A DNA stretch of 59,090 bases from Phycisphaerales bacterium (GCA_027313145.1 DAHVEJ010000003.1:1-59090); one strand, 5' to 3'; numbered from the stretch's first letter, positions 27,285-37,084 are shown. Notes: generated from the letters alone by a model not told the origin. Translations and numbers: made by a program.

Positions 27285-27317
27285 ACTTTTGCGCTGGTGG
27301 TAAAAACTTTTGCGCTG
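27285..27317 (+). promoter_or_regulatory. Candidate XylR-type operator: perfect 12-bp direct repeat, 21-bp period
   Basis: ACTTTTGCGCTG occurs at 27285-27296 and again at 27306-27317, exactly 21 bp apart, or two helical turns. AraC/XylR-type regulators bind such same-face direct half-sites. It is 283 bp upstream of the GH31 alpha-xylosidase and 358 bp downstream of the XylR-like regulator gene. No matching -10/-35 box was assigned. Confidence 0.5.
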
Positions 27318-27599
27318 TACGTAGTGGCGGAAGCCTTGGCCCGCTGTAAACTAAATGTTCAAGGTTCGGCGGCGGATTGGTTCCGTTGGGCACTAGATTA
27401 TCGGCCGTCCGTGGAAAAAGAGAGCGGTTAATAACATGCGCGGAATGCGGGCAGATCTGCACGTTGCTATAACGCCAGCGCTCCTCGCCATTACCGCCTG
27501 AAGGCTGGTAAAACAGTCGCCTAATCAACGGGGTTGTGCCGATTTAATGGCAGGATCGTCGATAGCCGATTCAAAAATCGATTGTAACGGGTGTGTGAT

Positions 27600-30032
27600 A
27601 TGAAATTCAGGCATGGTGCATGGCGGTGGCGACCTGAGGTAACCCCATCCGTGGCCAAGAGACTTTATCGCCACCGTATTGAAAAAAATGCCGTTCGGCT
27701 CTGGACACTGGACCACGCCGGAACGCAAGGGGCTGATAGGTTTGAAGGAACGATTCTGGAATTATGTATTTCCTCTCCCATGCCTGATGTTGCGCGTGTG
27801 CAAATTCATCATCACAAACCAGCCGACGCGTTACCTGCCGGGTTTGATTTGGATTATCAGGCGGCCAGTTCCAATTGGGCGGTGAAAGATCAGCCGACGG
27901 AGATTCTTTTAACGACCGGTAATCTGACGGTCCGCATCGATAAAGAAAGTTGGGGCATGCACTTTCTGGACTCGCAGGGGAATGTCATTACCCAGGCCGG
28001 TCCTGAAAGCCTTGGATACATGCAGGTTCAGGCCTCGGGCGCGTTTATGATGCAGCGGTTGACCATGGCCGTGGGGGAGTGCATTTATGCGTTGGGGGAA
28101 CGCTTCGGCCCACTTGTAAAAAACGGGCAGAACGTGGTCATCTGGAATGAGGACGGCGGTACCGCCAGTGACTTGGCGTATAAAAACATACCCTTTTACC
28201 TGTCGAGCCGCGGCTATGGCGTACTGGTGAATTCGCCGGGAAAAGTGGATTTTGAAATTGGCACTGAGCGTGTCTCGCAAATGCAATTTAGCGTTCCCGG
28301 AGAGGCCTTGGATTATTACCTGTTCCATGGGCCGGACCTGAAAGACGTTTTAAGTAAGTACACCTTGTTAAGCGGACGTCCCGCGGTGCCGCCCGCATGG
28401 TCGTTTGGCTTGTGGCTTAGCACCTCGTTTACCACCCGATATGATGAGAAAACCGTGATGGAATTTGTCGATGGCATGGCCCGGCGCGGCACTCCATTAA
28501 GCGTATTTCATTTCGACTGTTTCTGGATGAAAGAGCGGCAATGGTGCGATTTTCAGTGGGATCGCACGGCCTTTCCCGATCCGGAAGGGATGCTCAAACG
28601 CCTGAAAGCCAAAGGGTTGAAAATATGTGTATGGATTAATCCATATATATCCCAACTTTCTGTGCTGTTTACGGAAGGGCGAAAAAATAACTATTTCATC
28701 CGCCGGCGGGATGGTTCGGTATTTCAGCGCGACGCCTGGCAGCCCGGCATGGCGCTGGTGGATTTTACCAATCCCGCTGCGCGACAGTGGTATTGCGGCA
28801 AGCTGCAGGCACTGCTGGACATGGGGGTGGACGCCTTTAAGACGGATTTTGGTGAATATATTCCAATCGATGGGGTTGAGTATTTTGATGGCTCTGATCC
28901 GGAAAATATGCACAACTATTATAGTTATCTGTATAACAAGTGCGTATTTGAACTGCTGGAAAAGCATCATGGCCAAGGCCAGGCACTGGTATTCGGCAGA
29001 TCGGGCACAACCGGCATTCAAAAATTCCCTGTATCCTGGGGCGGTGATTGCGAAGCTACGTTTGAATCCATGGCGGAGGATCTTCGCGGAGGCCTAAGCT
29101 TCTGCATGTCCGGCCCGGCATTTTGGAGTCATGACATCGGAGGATTCACGGGCAAAGCGGATGCGGGGTTGTATAAGCGCTGGATTGCGTTTGGGTTGTT
29201 GTCTACCCATAGCCGACTGCACGGATCGGAATCGTATCGGGTGCCGTGGCTGTTTGATGAAGAATCGGTAGATGTCATGCGGCATTTTACGGCGCTAAAA
29301 AATCGCCTGTTCCCCTATCTTTATTCCTCCGCGCAAGATGCCGCGCAATATGGTTGGCCGGTGTTGCGAGCCATGGTATTGGAGTATCCGGACGATCCGG
29401 CATGCCGATATTTAGACCGACAATATATGCTCGGTTCATCCCTGTTGGTTGCGCCGATATTCCGCGCCGACGGCGTGGCGGAATATTATCTGCCGCAGGG
29501 ATATTGGACCGATTTCCTGACCAACCGGGTGGTTGAAGGCGGCAGTTGGAGACGGGAAAAGATGAACTTTATGGAATTGCCGCTATTTGTGAAGGCCAAT
29601 TCCATTATCCCGATTTCCGGCGAAACGCAACGACCGCATTGGTCGTGTGGGGAGCCGTTAACGCTGGATATATTTGATCTGGATGTGGGCACCGAACTTA
29701 ATGTGCGTGTGGCGGCAGTCAACGCAGAGGAGGCGGTCTTTCATGTTCAGCGCCGACCCGGTGAGATTGTTTTCAAATCGGATGGCAAAGCGAAGTGTGT
29801 AAGCGTGACGCTGCGGCATTGCCGCGCCGTTAGGGATGTCATTAATGGCCGCGAGTCGGGGGAAACACCGGAAGGGTGGCGTGTTGAATGGCAGCACACC
29901 GGGGAGCCGTTGATTGTGGCATTTCCGGAATCGCTTGGTCACGCCGGGCATGGGACATCAGCCGATCGCGCAGGCACTTTGGCACCCGTGCGCCTGGGCC
30001 ATGGCCAAAATGGCGATTCCGCGCGGTATTGA
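27600..30032 (+). CDS. yicI: GH31 alpha-xylosidase, YicI type
   Basis: 810 residues from ATG 27600; the N-terminus MKFRHGAWRWRPEV aligns with the start of YicI-type enzymes. It removes alpha-1,6-linked xylose from the non-reducing end of xyloglucan oligosaccharides. VDAFKTDFGEYIP supplies the nucleophile, D416 in this numbering, and VSWGGDCEAT the acid/base, D483. Also present are WSFGLWLSTSFTTRYDE and FHFDCFWMKERQWCDFQWD, the subsite residues typical of alpha-xylosidases, and a C-terminal beta domain. No signal peptide is visible, so it probably acts in the cytosol on imported oligosaccharides. It is first in a co-directional block with GH74 and GH28 and follows the 21-bp direct repeat. Confidence 0.93.
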   Translation: MKFRHGAWRWRPEVTPSVAKRLYRHRIEKNAVRLWTLDHAGTQGADRFEGTILELCISSPMPDVARVQIHHHKPADALPAGFDLDYQAASSNWAVKDQPTEILLTTGNLTVRIDKESWGMHFLDSQGNVITQAGPESLGYMQVQASGAFMMQRLTMAVGECIYALGERFGPLVKNGQNVVIWNEDGGTASDLAYKNIPFYLSSRGYGVLVNSPGKVDFEIGTERVSQMQFSVPGEALDYYLFHGPDLKDVLSKYTLLSGRPAVPPAWSFGLWLSTSFTTRYDEKTVMEFVDGMARRGTPLSVFHFDCFWMKERQWCDFQWDRTAFPDPEGMLKRLKAKGLKICVWINPYISQLSVLFTEGRKNNYFIRRRDGSVFQRDAWQPGMALVDFTNPAARQWYCGKLQALLDMGVDAFKTDFGEYIPIDGVEYFDGSDPENMHNYYSYLYNKCVFELLEKHHGQGQALVFGRSGTTGIQKFPVSWGGDCEATFESMAEDLRGGLSFCMSGPAFWSHDIGGFTGKADAGLYKRWIAFGLLSTHSRLHGSESYRVPWLFDEESVDVMRHFTALKNRLFPYLYSSAQDAAQYGWPVLRAMVLEYPDDPACRYLDRQYMLGSSLLVAPIFRADGVAEYYLPQGYWTDFLTNRVVEGGSWRREKMNFMELPLFVKANSIIPISGETQRPHWSCGEPLTLDIFDLDVGTELNVRVAAVNAEEAVFHVQRRPGEIVFKSDGKAKCVSVTLRHCRAVRDVINGRESGETPEGWRVEWQHTGEPLIVAFPESLGHAGHGTSADRAGTLAPVRLGHGQNGDSARY

Positions 30033-30100
30033 TTATCGCAAGCTGATCGTATTTTACAGTTATTATCATTTATATTGAGATCCGTTCAGAGGATAGTGCG

Positions 30101-32371
30101 ATGGCGAAATTCAGATGTTCCTTGGAAAGCAGACCGGCGGCCGGTTTTTCTCGCCGGAAAGTATTGGCTTCAGCCACTGCGATCGCCGCAGGGCAGGCTT
30201 TCGGCCTTTTCGACCGTTCCGTAACTTTGCCCGCGCGAGGCGCGGATGCTATGGCGGTTCCGAATTCATCCGGATATCGCTGGACCAATGTTGCCATCCA
30301 TGGCGGTGGATTTGTTGTGGGAATTATTCCGCACCCCACGGTGCGCGGGCTGATCTATGCCCGCACGGATGTGGGCGGGGCGTATCGTCTGGATCCCGGC
30401 AGCGATCGCTGGACGCCCATTACGGATTGGGTTGGTGGGCCGGATTGGTATTTATCCGGGATTGAGAGCGTTGCCGTGGATCCAACCGATCCAAGCCGCG
30501 TGTATATCGCCGCGGGCATGTACACTCAGCCGTGGGCCAAACCTGGAGCCATTTTACGTTCAATGGATCAGGGGAAAACGTGGCAAAAAACCAATTTGCC
30601 CATCAAACTTGGGGGAAACGAAGCCGGACGATTTAATGGTGAGCGCCTGGCGGTGGATCCCCACGCGCCGGCCACGCTTTTTTTCGGCTCCCGGCTCAAT
30701 GGTCTGTGGAAAAGTCGGGACCACGGCGAATCCTGGCATCAGGTAAAAAGTTTTCCACTTCCGCAGGATACCGGCGGAGTGGGCACGGTTTTCGTCATTT
30801 ATGACACCCGCAGCGACAACCCCGGCCACCCTACGCCGATCATCTACGCCGGGGCATCAACACCGCATGGCGGCATGTATCGCAGCACCGATGCCGGAAT
30901 CACATGGCATAAACTCGCCGGACAACCGCTTGGCCTGCGGCCCAACCACGCGGCATTAGCCGCCGATGGCTCACTTTACATCAGTTATGGCAAACAACCC
31001 GGCCCCAACAGTATGACCGATGGTGCCGTCTGGAAATTTAATACCCATGAAGGAACCTGGACCGATATTACACCATTATCCCCAAAAAAAGATCGGCGCA
31101 GTTTTGGTTATGGAACCGTGGCTATTGATGTAAACCATCCCGGTACCGTGATGGCCGGTACATTCTGCCGCTGGAACGGCGGCGACATTATTTTCCGTTC
31201 CACCGATGGCGGCAAACAGTGGAAGCCGATAAGCCCCAACCATGGCGGCATCTGGTCCGTGGAATCCGCCCCCTGGCTGAATTTTCATTCCGCGCATCCG
31301 ATGGTCACAAACTGGATCGGCAGTTTGCAAATAGATCCCCACAATTCCAATCGTGTGCTGTACACCACGGGGTGGGGCATATTTGAAACGACGGATGTCA
31401 TGGCGGCGGACTCCGGCTCTCCTACGCATTGGAAATTTTATTGTGATGGCGTTGAGGAAACCGTCGTCCTGGATTTAATCAGTCCACCCGCCGGAGCGCA
31501 TTTGCTGAGTTCTCTGGGGGATATTGGTGGGTTTAAGCAGGACAATTTACGGATATCACCTCCGGCCGGCATGTTAAATCCCAACTATGGCAGCAACACC
31601 TGCATTGATTTTGCGGAGCATGATCCATTATTTATGGTGCGCGCGTTCGGTGGCCAGCCTGTCAATGCGGCGTACTCTACGAACGGTGGTACAAGTTGGG
31701 TCCCCTTCAAGAACACTCCGCGGGGTGCAATGTACGGCAGAATTGCCGTTTCATCGGATGCCAAAGCCATTGTCTGGACCGCCGGGCAGGGACCTTGGAG
31801 CGGACCGGACCGAGTTGCTCATGTCACACATGATCGCGGTGAATCCTGGAAAGCTTGCCGTGGGGTACAGGCGGGCTGGCAGGTGATTTCCGATCGCGTT
31901 GATCCGCGGCAATTTTATGCGTTTAGTCCGCCGAAGGGCCGCGTTTATATAAGCGCGGATGCGGGCGTATCGTTTCATCGCATGGACAGACAGTTTCCGC
32001 GTGGTGGGGCTGCCCTGCGGAGCACGCCTGGGCGGGCCGGCGATCTGTGGCTGGCGTCCGCGCATGGGCTGTATCACTGCCGTGCATACGGTGCGGCGGT
32101 GTCAAAGATTTCCAACATTGATTCGGCCAGTCAGATCGGCTTTGGCCGTGCCGCGCCGGGGTTAAGTTACCCCGCCATATTCGTGGTAGGCCGCCTGAAC
32201 GGCGTTTATGGCTTTTACCGATCCGATGATGCCGGTGCCAACTGGGTGCGCATCAACGATTATCAGCACCAGTTTTTCACCATTAATGCCATTACCGGCG
32301 ATCCCCGTATTTATGGCCGCGTGTATCTCGCAACCAGTGGCCGCGGGATTATTTATGGTGATCGGGTATAG
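30101..32371 (+). CDS. Exported GH74 xyloglucanase
   Basis: 756 residues, GAGG upstream of ATG 30101. A Tat signal (SRRKVLASATAIAAGQAFG) leads the twin seven-bladed propeller of GH74, with YRWTNVAIHGGGFVVGIIPH, IYARTDVGGAYR and a GIESVAVDP repeat. BNR-like blades follow (SMDQGKTW, SRDHGESW, STDAGITW, STDGGKQW, SYSTNGGTSW-like). D90 in ARTDVGG is one catalytic acid candidate. The second is D474 in GDIGGF or D503 in CIDFAEHDP; I cannot decide between them without alignment. GH74 enzymes cut the beta-1,4-glucan backbone of xyloglucan. Folded export by Tat to periplasm or surface fits a first attack on polymer, with the alpha-xylosidase trimming the imported pieces. Confidence 0.9.
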   Translation: MAKFRCSLESRPAAGFSRRKVLASATAIAAGQAFGLFDRSVTLPARGADAMAVPNSSGYRWTNVAIHGGGFVVGIIPHPTVRGLIYARTDVGGAYRLDPGSDRWTPITDWVGGPDWYLSGIESVAVDPTDPSRVYIAAGMYTQPWAKPGAILRSMDQGKTWQKTNLPIKLGGNEAGRFNGERLAVDPHAPATLFFGSRLNGLWKSRDHGESWHQVKSFPLPQDTGGVGTVFVIYDTRSDNPGHPTPIIYAGASTPHGGMYRSTDAGITWHKLAGQPLGLRPNHAALAADGSLYISYGKQPGPNSMTDGAVWKFNTHEGTWTDITPLSPKKDRRSFGYGTVAIDVNHPGTVMAGTFCRWNGGDIIFRSTDGGKQWKPISPNHGGIWSVESAPWLNFHSAHPMVTNWIGSLQIDPHNSNRVLYTTGWGIFETTDVMAADSGSPTHWKFYCDGVEETVVLDLISPPAGAHLLSSLGDIGGFKQDNLRISPPAGMLNPNYGSNTCIDFAEHDPLFMVRAFGGQPVNAAYSTNGGTSWVPFKNTPRGAMYGRIAVSSDAKAIVWTAGQGPWSGPDRVAHVTHDRGESWKACRGVQAGWQVISDRVDPRQFYAFSPPKGRVYISADAGVSFHRMDRQFPRGGAALRSTPGRAGDLWLASAHGLYHCRAYGAAVSKISNIDSASQIGFGRAAPGLSYPAIFVVGRLNGVYGFYRSDDAGANWVRINDYQHQFFTINAITGDPRIYGRVYLATSGRGIIYGDRV

Positions 32372-32611
32372 GAACAGACCACGCTACGGCTGTCGCGGAT
32401 CCCATTTGTCCCGTCCGCCGAGAAAGTTCTCAGCACTGCACGTTCTGACCTGCCGATCGGTTGAGCGACTATGTGCCGCCTTCCTTCGTCGCGGCTAATT
32501 CTGCAATAGATTCAACTGAAAGTATACAGGCAAGAGTTTTCAAGTTCGGCCAATCATCGTAGCATCTAAATAGTCTGAATTGGCGGACGTGTATTTTCAG
32601 GAGTTCAATCA

Positions 32612-33949
32612 ATGGCATCACTTCGTTCCACCGGCGCGGCGGCATTCGGCTTCTGTCTGGCACTTTTAACGCTCCCCCTGGCCGCAGCCACCGCTGCTAT
32701 TGCCGCGCCGACTCCGGCATTGCCCGTCATACCCCACCGTGTTTTCAACATCACGCGATATGGAGCTTCAGCCGATAGCACGTTACCCGCGACAGTAGCT
32801 ATTGAGAAGGCGATTAGCGCCTGCGACCACGCCGGGGGCGGTACGGTGCTAATTCCGCGGGGTACATTTCTCTGCGGCCCGATTCGTCTGGCCAACCATG
32901 TGGATTTACGTCTGGCCAAAGGCGCACTGTTAAAAATGTTGCCTTATGGCAAATATCCCTTTATTCACGGCAGGTATCCTGATTTTATCCGCGCCTCCAA
33001 TATGCACGATATCGCCATCACGGGCCACGGTACCATCAATGGCCAAGGTGCCCCCTGGTGGGCTTTATACCGTCGCCGGCCCAATGGCACGGTCCCGAAA
33101 TTGCCGCACCGGCCTCAGATGCTTTCGATGAATAACATCACACGATTATTGATTCAGGGCGTGCGGCTGCAGGATCCCTCCAATACCCATATTTCCATTC
33201 AAAATGCCTGCAGGGACGTCACGATTGAACATATTATCATTCATACACCGCACAATTCTCCCAATACCGATGGTATTGACCTTTCCGGCCATGATGTACT
33301 GATCACGCATTGCCGCATTTCCGATGGAGATGACTGCATCGCCATTGGCGGAAGCGGACATCGCAGCCAGAGTCATTTTGAAAGCCAAAATATTGTCATT
33401 ACCCATTGCGCCTTTGGTTATGGCCATGGCATGTCCATCGGCAGCTTTACCAGCGGCGGAATTCGCAATCTGCTGGTGGAGAATTGCACGTTTAATCACA
33501 CCACCGCCGGCATACGCCTGAAATCCAATCTGGGGCGCGCGGGCATCGTGGAAAATCTTACCTATGAAAATATCACCATGCGTAATGTCCGTTGGCCGAT
33601 TTTTATTTCCAGCTATTATCCGCACGCACCGAAAAACTCCTGGCTTCAGTCGCCAAAGCCCATCGGACGTTACACGCCGATCTGGCGCAATATCCGCATT
33701 ATCAATCTCACCTCGCTCCACTCGCCGGTGGCGGGGCACATCATTGGAATGCCCGGTGCCCCGGTAGCCAACGTGCTTTTGCGTAACGTGCATATAAAAG
33801 CCAAAACCGGCATGATTATCGCGGACGCTCGCGATATACGGTTTCAAAACAGCGGCATAACCGCCACTCACGGGCCGGCCGTTCTAGTGCATGATGCGCA
33901 AATTACCGGGATCAGCGCCGCCGGAATGGCTATAGCCGCCACCCGCTGA
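32612..33949 (+). CDS. Exported GH28 polygalacturonase-like pectinase
   Basis: 445 residues, AGGAG eight bases before ATG 32612, with a Sec signal peptide ending near AIAAPTPA. The right-handed beta-helix of GH28 is evident from repeated hydrophobic strands. All four signatures are present: NTDG (218-221), DGDD (238-241), GHG (271-273) and RLK (302-304). The three Asp residues catalyse hydrolysis of alpha-1,4-galacturonan with inversion. RLK instead of RIK is a common conservative change. Related GH28 enzymes act on rhamnogalacturonan or xylogalacturonan, so the exact pectin substrate is open. It is separated by 240 bp from GH74 and may have its own promoter. Confidence 0.9.
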   Translation: MASLRSTGAAAFGFCLALLTLPLAAATAAIAAPTPALPVIPHRVFNITRYGASADSTLPATVAIEKAISACDHAGGGTVLIPRGTFLCGPIRLANHVDLRLAKGALLKMLPYGKYPFIHGRYPDFIRASNMHDIAITGHGTINGQGAPWWALYRRRPNGTVPKLPHRPQMLSMNNITRLLIQGVRLQDPSNTHISIQNACRDVTIEHIIIHTPHNSPNTDGIDLSGHDVLITHCRISDGDDCIAIGGSGHRSQSHFESQNIVITHCAFGYGHGMSIGSFTSGGIRNLLVENCTFNHTTAGIRLKSNLGRAGIVENLTYENITMRNVRWPIFISSYYPHAPKNSWLQSPKPIGRYTPIWRNIRIINLTSLHSPVAGHIIGMPGAPVANVLLRNVHIKAKTGMIIADARDIRFQNSGITATHGPAVLVHDAQITGISAAGMAIAATR

Positions 33950-34058
33950 TATTTTACCGCGGGTCAATATTCGCATGCGACATTGTGTACAAGCGCCAGG
34001 GATTGTGAAATAGTGCGTGCCTCCAGGGGCCGAAAACATCTTATCACAGGAGGTATTC

Positions 34059-34577
34059 ATGACTCGTAAACAAAACCTGGCACGTCGGGACTTTCTGGAA
34101 CTTGCCCTGCTGACAGGAGCGGGTGCGACCATCTTATCAGAACAACGAATATTTTTTCGCGTGGGATGACCCTGAAGTTCGTTGCGGCGCGTATTTCGGC
34201 GTGTCATGGTGGTGGACGCACCTGAATGTTCCCGAATCGTTCACGGTAAAAAAGTGTTATTGCGCGTGCGCGGGGCATGGCAGCGCGCGGAAGTTTGTTG
34301 GATGGGCAATTGGATTTTTGTCCGCAGCCATGCCCTGTATGCCGGACTGCCTGTCAACTGTGCCATGAAAGGTGATTACCAGGTGCCATTTTTCAATGCC
34401 GACGGTTTACTGCTTGGTGGGGACAACGTGGAGGTCGCCGCCGCCTACAGCCGGGATCATGTTCGCAACATCGGTGCCAAAGGCAAGGCGCAATTTTTCC
34501 TTGAATTTAGCGTTATTTCCATCTTTGGACCCAAAAAATACCACGCCTGCTGCCGAATAATGCCCCTAGTCGCTTGA
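34059..34577 (+). pseudogene. Broken GH2-like glycosidase gene with Tat leader
   Basis: A consensus ribosome site (AGGAGG) precedes ATG 34059 and a clear Tat leader (LARRDFLELALLTGAGATIL), but that frame stops at 34169. Downstream, two other frames continue a protein pattern. DDPEVRCGAYFGVSWWWTHL and NVPESF are in one, and VHGKKVLLRVRGAWQRAEVC, GNWIFVRSHALYAGLPV and GDNVEVAAAYSR in another. These resemble the jelly-roll sugar-binding domain of GH2 enzymes ('VP..W.GKRV.L...GV...AEVW.NG...H.GGY...DNV..V'). At least two frameshifts and loss of the whole catalytic part mark it as a dead gene. It follows the GH28 gene by 109 bp. GH2 is inferred from this domain only. Confidence 0.6.
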
Positions 34578-34733
34578 AAGCCTTGGCGTTGGCGGGTAAT
34601 ATCTTGGGTTTACCGATGGGTCGGGAACAGCGGTTCCCGCCATCGGGCTGATGAAAAATCCGATGTCGATCTCCGGTGCGTGGTGCCTGGAGCGGATCAG
34701 GTAAATTCATCCGGCAGGCAAACGAGGTATCGC

Positions 34734-35018
34734 GTGGCAGTAAAAATTCGGTTAAAACGCTTTGGTCGTAAAAATCGCGCATTCTGGCGTATAAATGCGG
34801 TGGATCACCGCTCTCCGCGGGATGGCAAGGTCATTGAAGAATTGGGCTATTATGATCCCATTGCCAAAGACCCCGCACGGCGCGTGGTGGTCAACAAAGC
34901 GCGGGTAGAGCATTGGATTAAAGTTGGTGCGTTGCCCAGCGATACGGTGGCCGGATTGCTGAAAACCGCCACGGATTCGGGCGCAGCGGCGGCCAATCCC
35001 GCCGGCGTTTCGGCCTGA
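34734..35018 (+). CDS. rpsP: 30S ribosomal protein S16
   Basis: 94 residues from GTG 34734, with GAGG six bases upstream; a longer in-frame start at 34680 would add a meaningless extension. VAVKIRLKRFGRKNRAFWRI and a later EELGYYDPIAKDP are the family hallmarks. The Ala/Gly-rich tail is ordinary. It is first in the widely conserved rpsP-trmD-rplS order (rimM is missing here between rpsP and trmD). Confidence 0.97.
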   Translation: MAVKIRLKRFGRKNRAFWRINAVDHRSPRDGKVIEELGYYDPIAKDPARRVVVNKARVEHWIKVGALPSDTVAGLLKTATDSGAAAANPAGVSA

Positions 35019-35068
35019 TTTGCTAAATCAGGGGCGTTGGTGGCTCGGCCGCATTGCGGGTTAAAACG

Positions 35069-35773
35069 ATGATGCGCGTCGATATCCTTACGCTTTTTCC
35101 GGAAATGTTTCCCGGTTTATTGGGAAGCAGCATTCTTAAGCGGGCTGCGGAAAAATCGCTGGCCCGTTATCATCTGCATCAGTTGCGGGATTACACCACG
35201 GATCCGCACCGAAAAGTGGATGATAGGCCTTTTGGCGGCGGCCCGGGTATGGTGCTGATGTGCCAACCGGTGCTGGATGCGGTATCGGCTATTGAAGCCA
35301 TGGATTCTGCACCCGCCACGCGGATTCTATTATGCCCGCAGGGCCGGAAAATGGATCAGGCTTTGGGGCATGAGCTGGCAGGCAAGCCCCGGCTGTTGCT
35401 GGTTTGCGGCCATTATGAAGGGTTTGATGAGCGGATCAGGCAGGTGCTTAATCCACTGGAAATAAGCATCGGCGATTATGTGCTGTCAGGCGGTGAATTA
35501 CCGGCCATGGTCGTTCTCGATGCGGTGATCCGTTTAATTCCCGGCGTGCTGGGCGATCACGCCAGCGCCGGGGCGGAATCGTTTGCGATTGCGGATGCGG
35601 AAATCAGCGGTGGATTGGAATATCCCCACTATACCCGCCCGCGAAATTATCAGGGCCTTGAAGTGCCGGAAATTTTAACTTCCGGCGATCATGCAGCCAT
35701 CGCCCGATGGCGGGCACAACAATCCAGGCAACGAACCGGTCAGCGTAGACCGGATTTATTGCCACCCCGGTGA
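35069..35773 (+). CDS. trmD: tRNA (guanine-37-N1) methyltransferase
   Basis: 234 residues (start at one of two adjacent ATGs, 35069 or 35072). A SPOUT-class trefoil-knot methyltransferase that uses S-adenosylmethionine to make m1G37 and prevent +1 frameshifting. Diagnostic stretches are [45 protein letters not shown] (knot and AdoMet site), [15 protein letters not shown] and [17 protein letters not shown]. The length matches the family. No strong ribosome site is visible. It lies between rpsP and rplS. Confidence 0.97.
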   Translation: MMRVDILTLFPEMFPGLLGSSILKRAAEKSLARYHLHQLRDYTTDPHRKVDDRPFGGGPGMVLMCQPVLDAVSAIEAMDSAPATRILLCPQGRKMDQALGHELAGKPRLLLVCGHYEGFDERIRQVLNPLEISIGDYVLSGGELPAMVVLDAVIRLIPGVLGDHASAGAESFAIADAEISGGLEYPHYTRPRNYQGLEVPEILTSGDHAAIARWRAQQSRQRTGQRRPDLLPPR

Positions 35774-35856
35774 GGGGCGGAAAATAATGACCCCGCGGCA
35801 AATCAATGCCCCCGGGTAAACGGAACCGGGAATCAATATCCGAATTGGAGTTATCC

Positions 35857-36273
35857 ATGCGTAATGCACTACTTAGTCATGTTGAATCCAAACACCTGCT
35901 GGCCAAGCCGCCGCAATTCGCCATCGGCGATCTTGTGGATGTGCACTGCCGCATTGTGGAAGGTGACAAAGAACGTATTCAGGTTTTCTCCGGAACGGTG
36001 ATCTCGCGCAAAGGTGCGGGCATCAGCGGGACGTTTACCGTCCGCCGGATCGTCAACAACGAAGGCGTGGAACGTATTTTCCCCGTGCATTCTCCGAAAA
36101 TTGAAAAGCTGGAGGTGCGTCGGAAGAGCAAGATTCGCCGCGCTAAGCTTTATTATCTTCGCGATCTAACCGGCAAGGCCACCCGCTTAAAGGAGGGAGC
36201 ACCCATGGTTCCATCTGATAAGCCGGCGGAAGCGCCCGTTGCCGCCCCGGCCGCCCCCGCGCCACAGGCCTGA
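35857..36273 (+). CDS. rplS: 50S ribosomal protein L19
   Basis: 138 residues from ATG 35857 (GGAG six bases upstream). Core signatures are FAIGDLVDVHCRIVEGDKER, QVFSGTVISRKG, GVERIFPVHSPKI and KIRRAKLYYLRDLTGKA. After the standard core of about 115 residues there is an Ala/Pro-rich tail of about 20 (EAPVAAPAAPAPQA) that most bacterial L19 proteins lack; such tails are common in planctomycete ribosomal proteins. The stop codon is 40 bp before the lipoprotein start. Confidence 0.97.
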   Translation: MRNALLSHVESKHLLAKPPQFAIGDLVDVHCRIVEGDKERIQVFSGTVISRKGAGISGTFTVRRIVNNEGVERIFPVHSPKIEKLEVRRKSKIRRAKLYYLRDLTGKATRLKEGAPMVPSDKPAEAPVAAPAAPAPQA

Positions 36274-36313
36274 TGAGCCGTTGCGATCCGACTGGGTTCA
36301 TGGAGAACCGCTC

Positions 36314-37084
36314 ATGCGAAAATGGATGTTCGGACTGGGAATTCTTACCACCATCGGTCTGATTTCAGGCTGTGCTGCGCCGCCCTCGCAAACCACGAGT
36401 TTGGCTTCGGGGTATCAGGCCTATCAGCAGGGACAATTTATGGCCGCCGAAACTACCGCGCGGGCCTATATTGCCCAGGATACCACCGGGCGGAATTTGG
36501 CCGAGGCATATTACCTTGCCGCCATTTCTGAAGAACACCAGGCTGAATTAGCTTTGGCTGCCCGGGATTACCGCTTGGCGATCAGCCATTCTCAACGCCC
36601 GGATCTACAGGGAAAATCTTACAAAGCGCTGGGTGATATTTCTTATGTACAGGCTCGGTTCAATCGCGCCGCCACGGATTATAGAAATTCGCTCTCTGTG
36701 GACCCATCCGCCCAGCCCGATCAACGAATGCTTTATCGCTTGGGAACGTCACTGGAAAATACCGGCCACTGGAATGCCGCCCGGCAATATCTGGATCAAT
36801 TAGTTGCTAATTTTCCGCAGTCGCCCTTGGCTAAAAGTGCTCTACAACGATTGTCCATGAATCACTTTACTCTGCAATTTGGTGCATGGAATAACGCTCC
36901 GGCCGCATGGAAGCAGGCGGCCGCACTGAAGGCACAAGGCTTACAGGCGGCGGTAATGCCGCACTTGGTTGCGGGCACAACCCTGTTTCTGGTGCAGGGT
37001 GGCGTCTACATGACCTATTCCGCTGCCATGGCCGCGCGCGGCACCGCCGCGGAGCGCATTCCTCAAGTGATCATTGTGCCATAA
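36314..37084 (+). CDS. TPR lipoprotein with C-terminal SPOR-like domain
   Basis: 256 residues from ATG 36314 (GGAG eight bases upstream). The signal peptide ends in a lipobox, GLISGC, giving a lipidated Cys at about residue 20. Residues 30-180 form TPR-like helices (EAYYLAAISEEHQAELALAA, KSYKALGDISYVQARF, MLYRLGTSLENTGHWNAAR). The C-terminal 75 residues resemble a SPOR domain (FTLQFGAWNNAPAAW, then QAAALKAQGLQA, then LFLVQGGVYMTYSAA), which binds denuded septal peptidoglycan. An outer-membrane or septum-associated scaffold is likely. A terminator follows at 37095. Confidence 0.8.
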   Translation: MRKWMFGLGILTTIGLISGCAAPPSQTTSLASGYQAYQQGQFMAAETTARAYIAQDTTGRNLAEAYYLAAISEEHQAELALAARDYRLAISHSQRPDLQGKSYKALGDISYVQARFNRAATDYRNSLSVDPSAQPDQRMLYRLGTSLENTGHWNAARQYLDQLVANFPQSPLAKSALQRLSMNHFTLQFGAWNNAPAAWKQAAALKAQGLQAAVMPHLVAGTTLFLVQGGVYMTYSAAMAARGTAAERIPQVIIVP

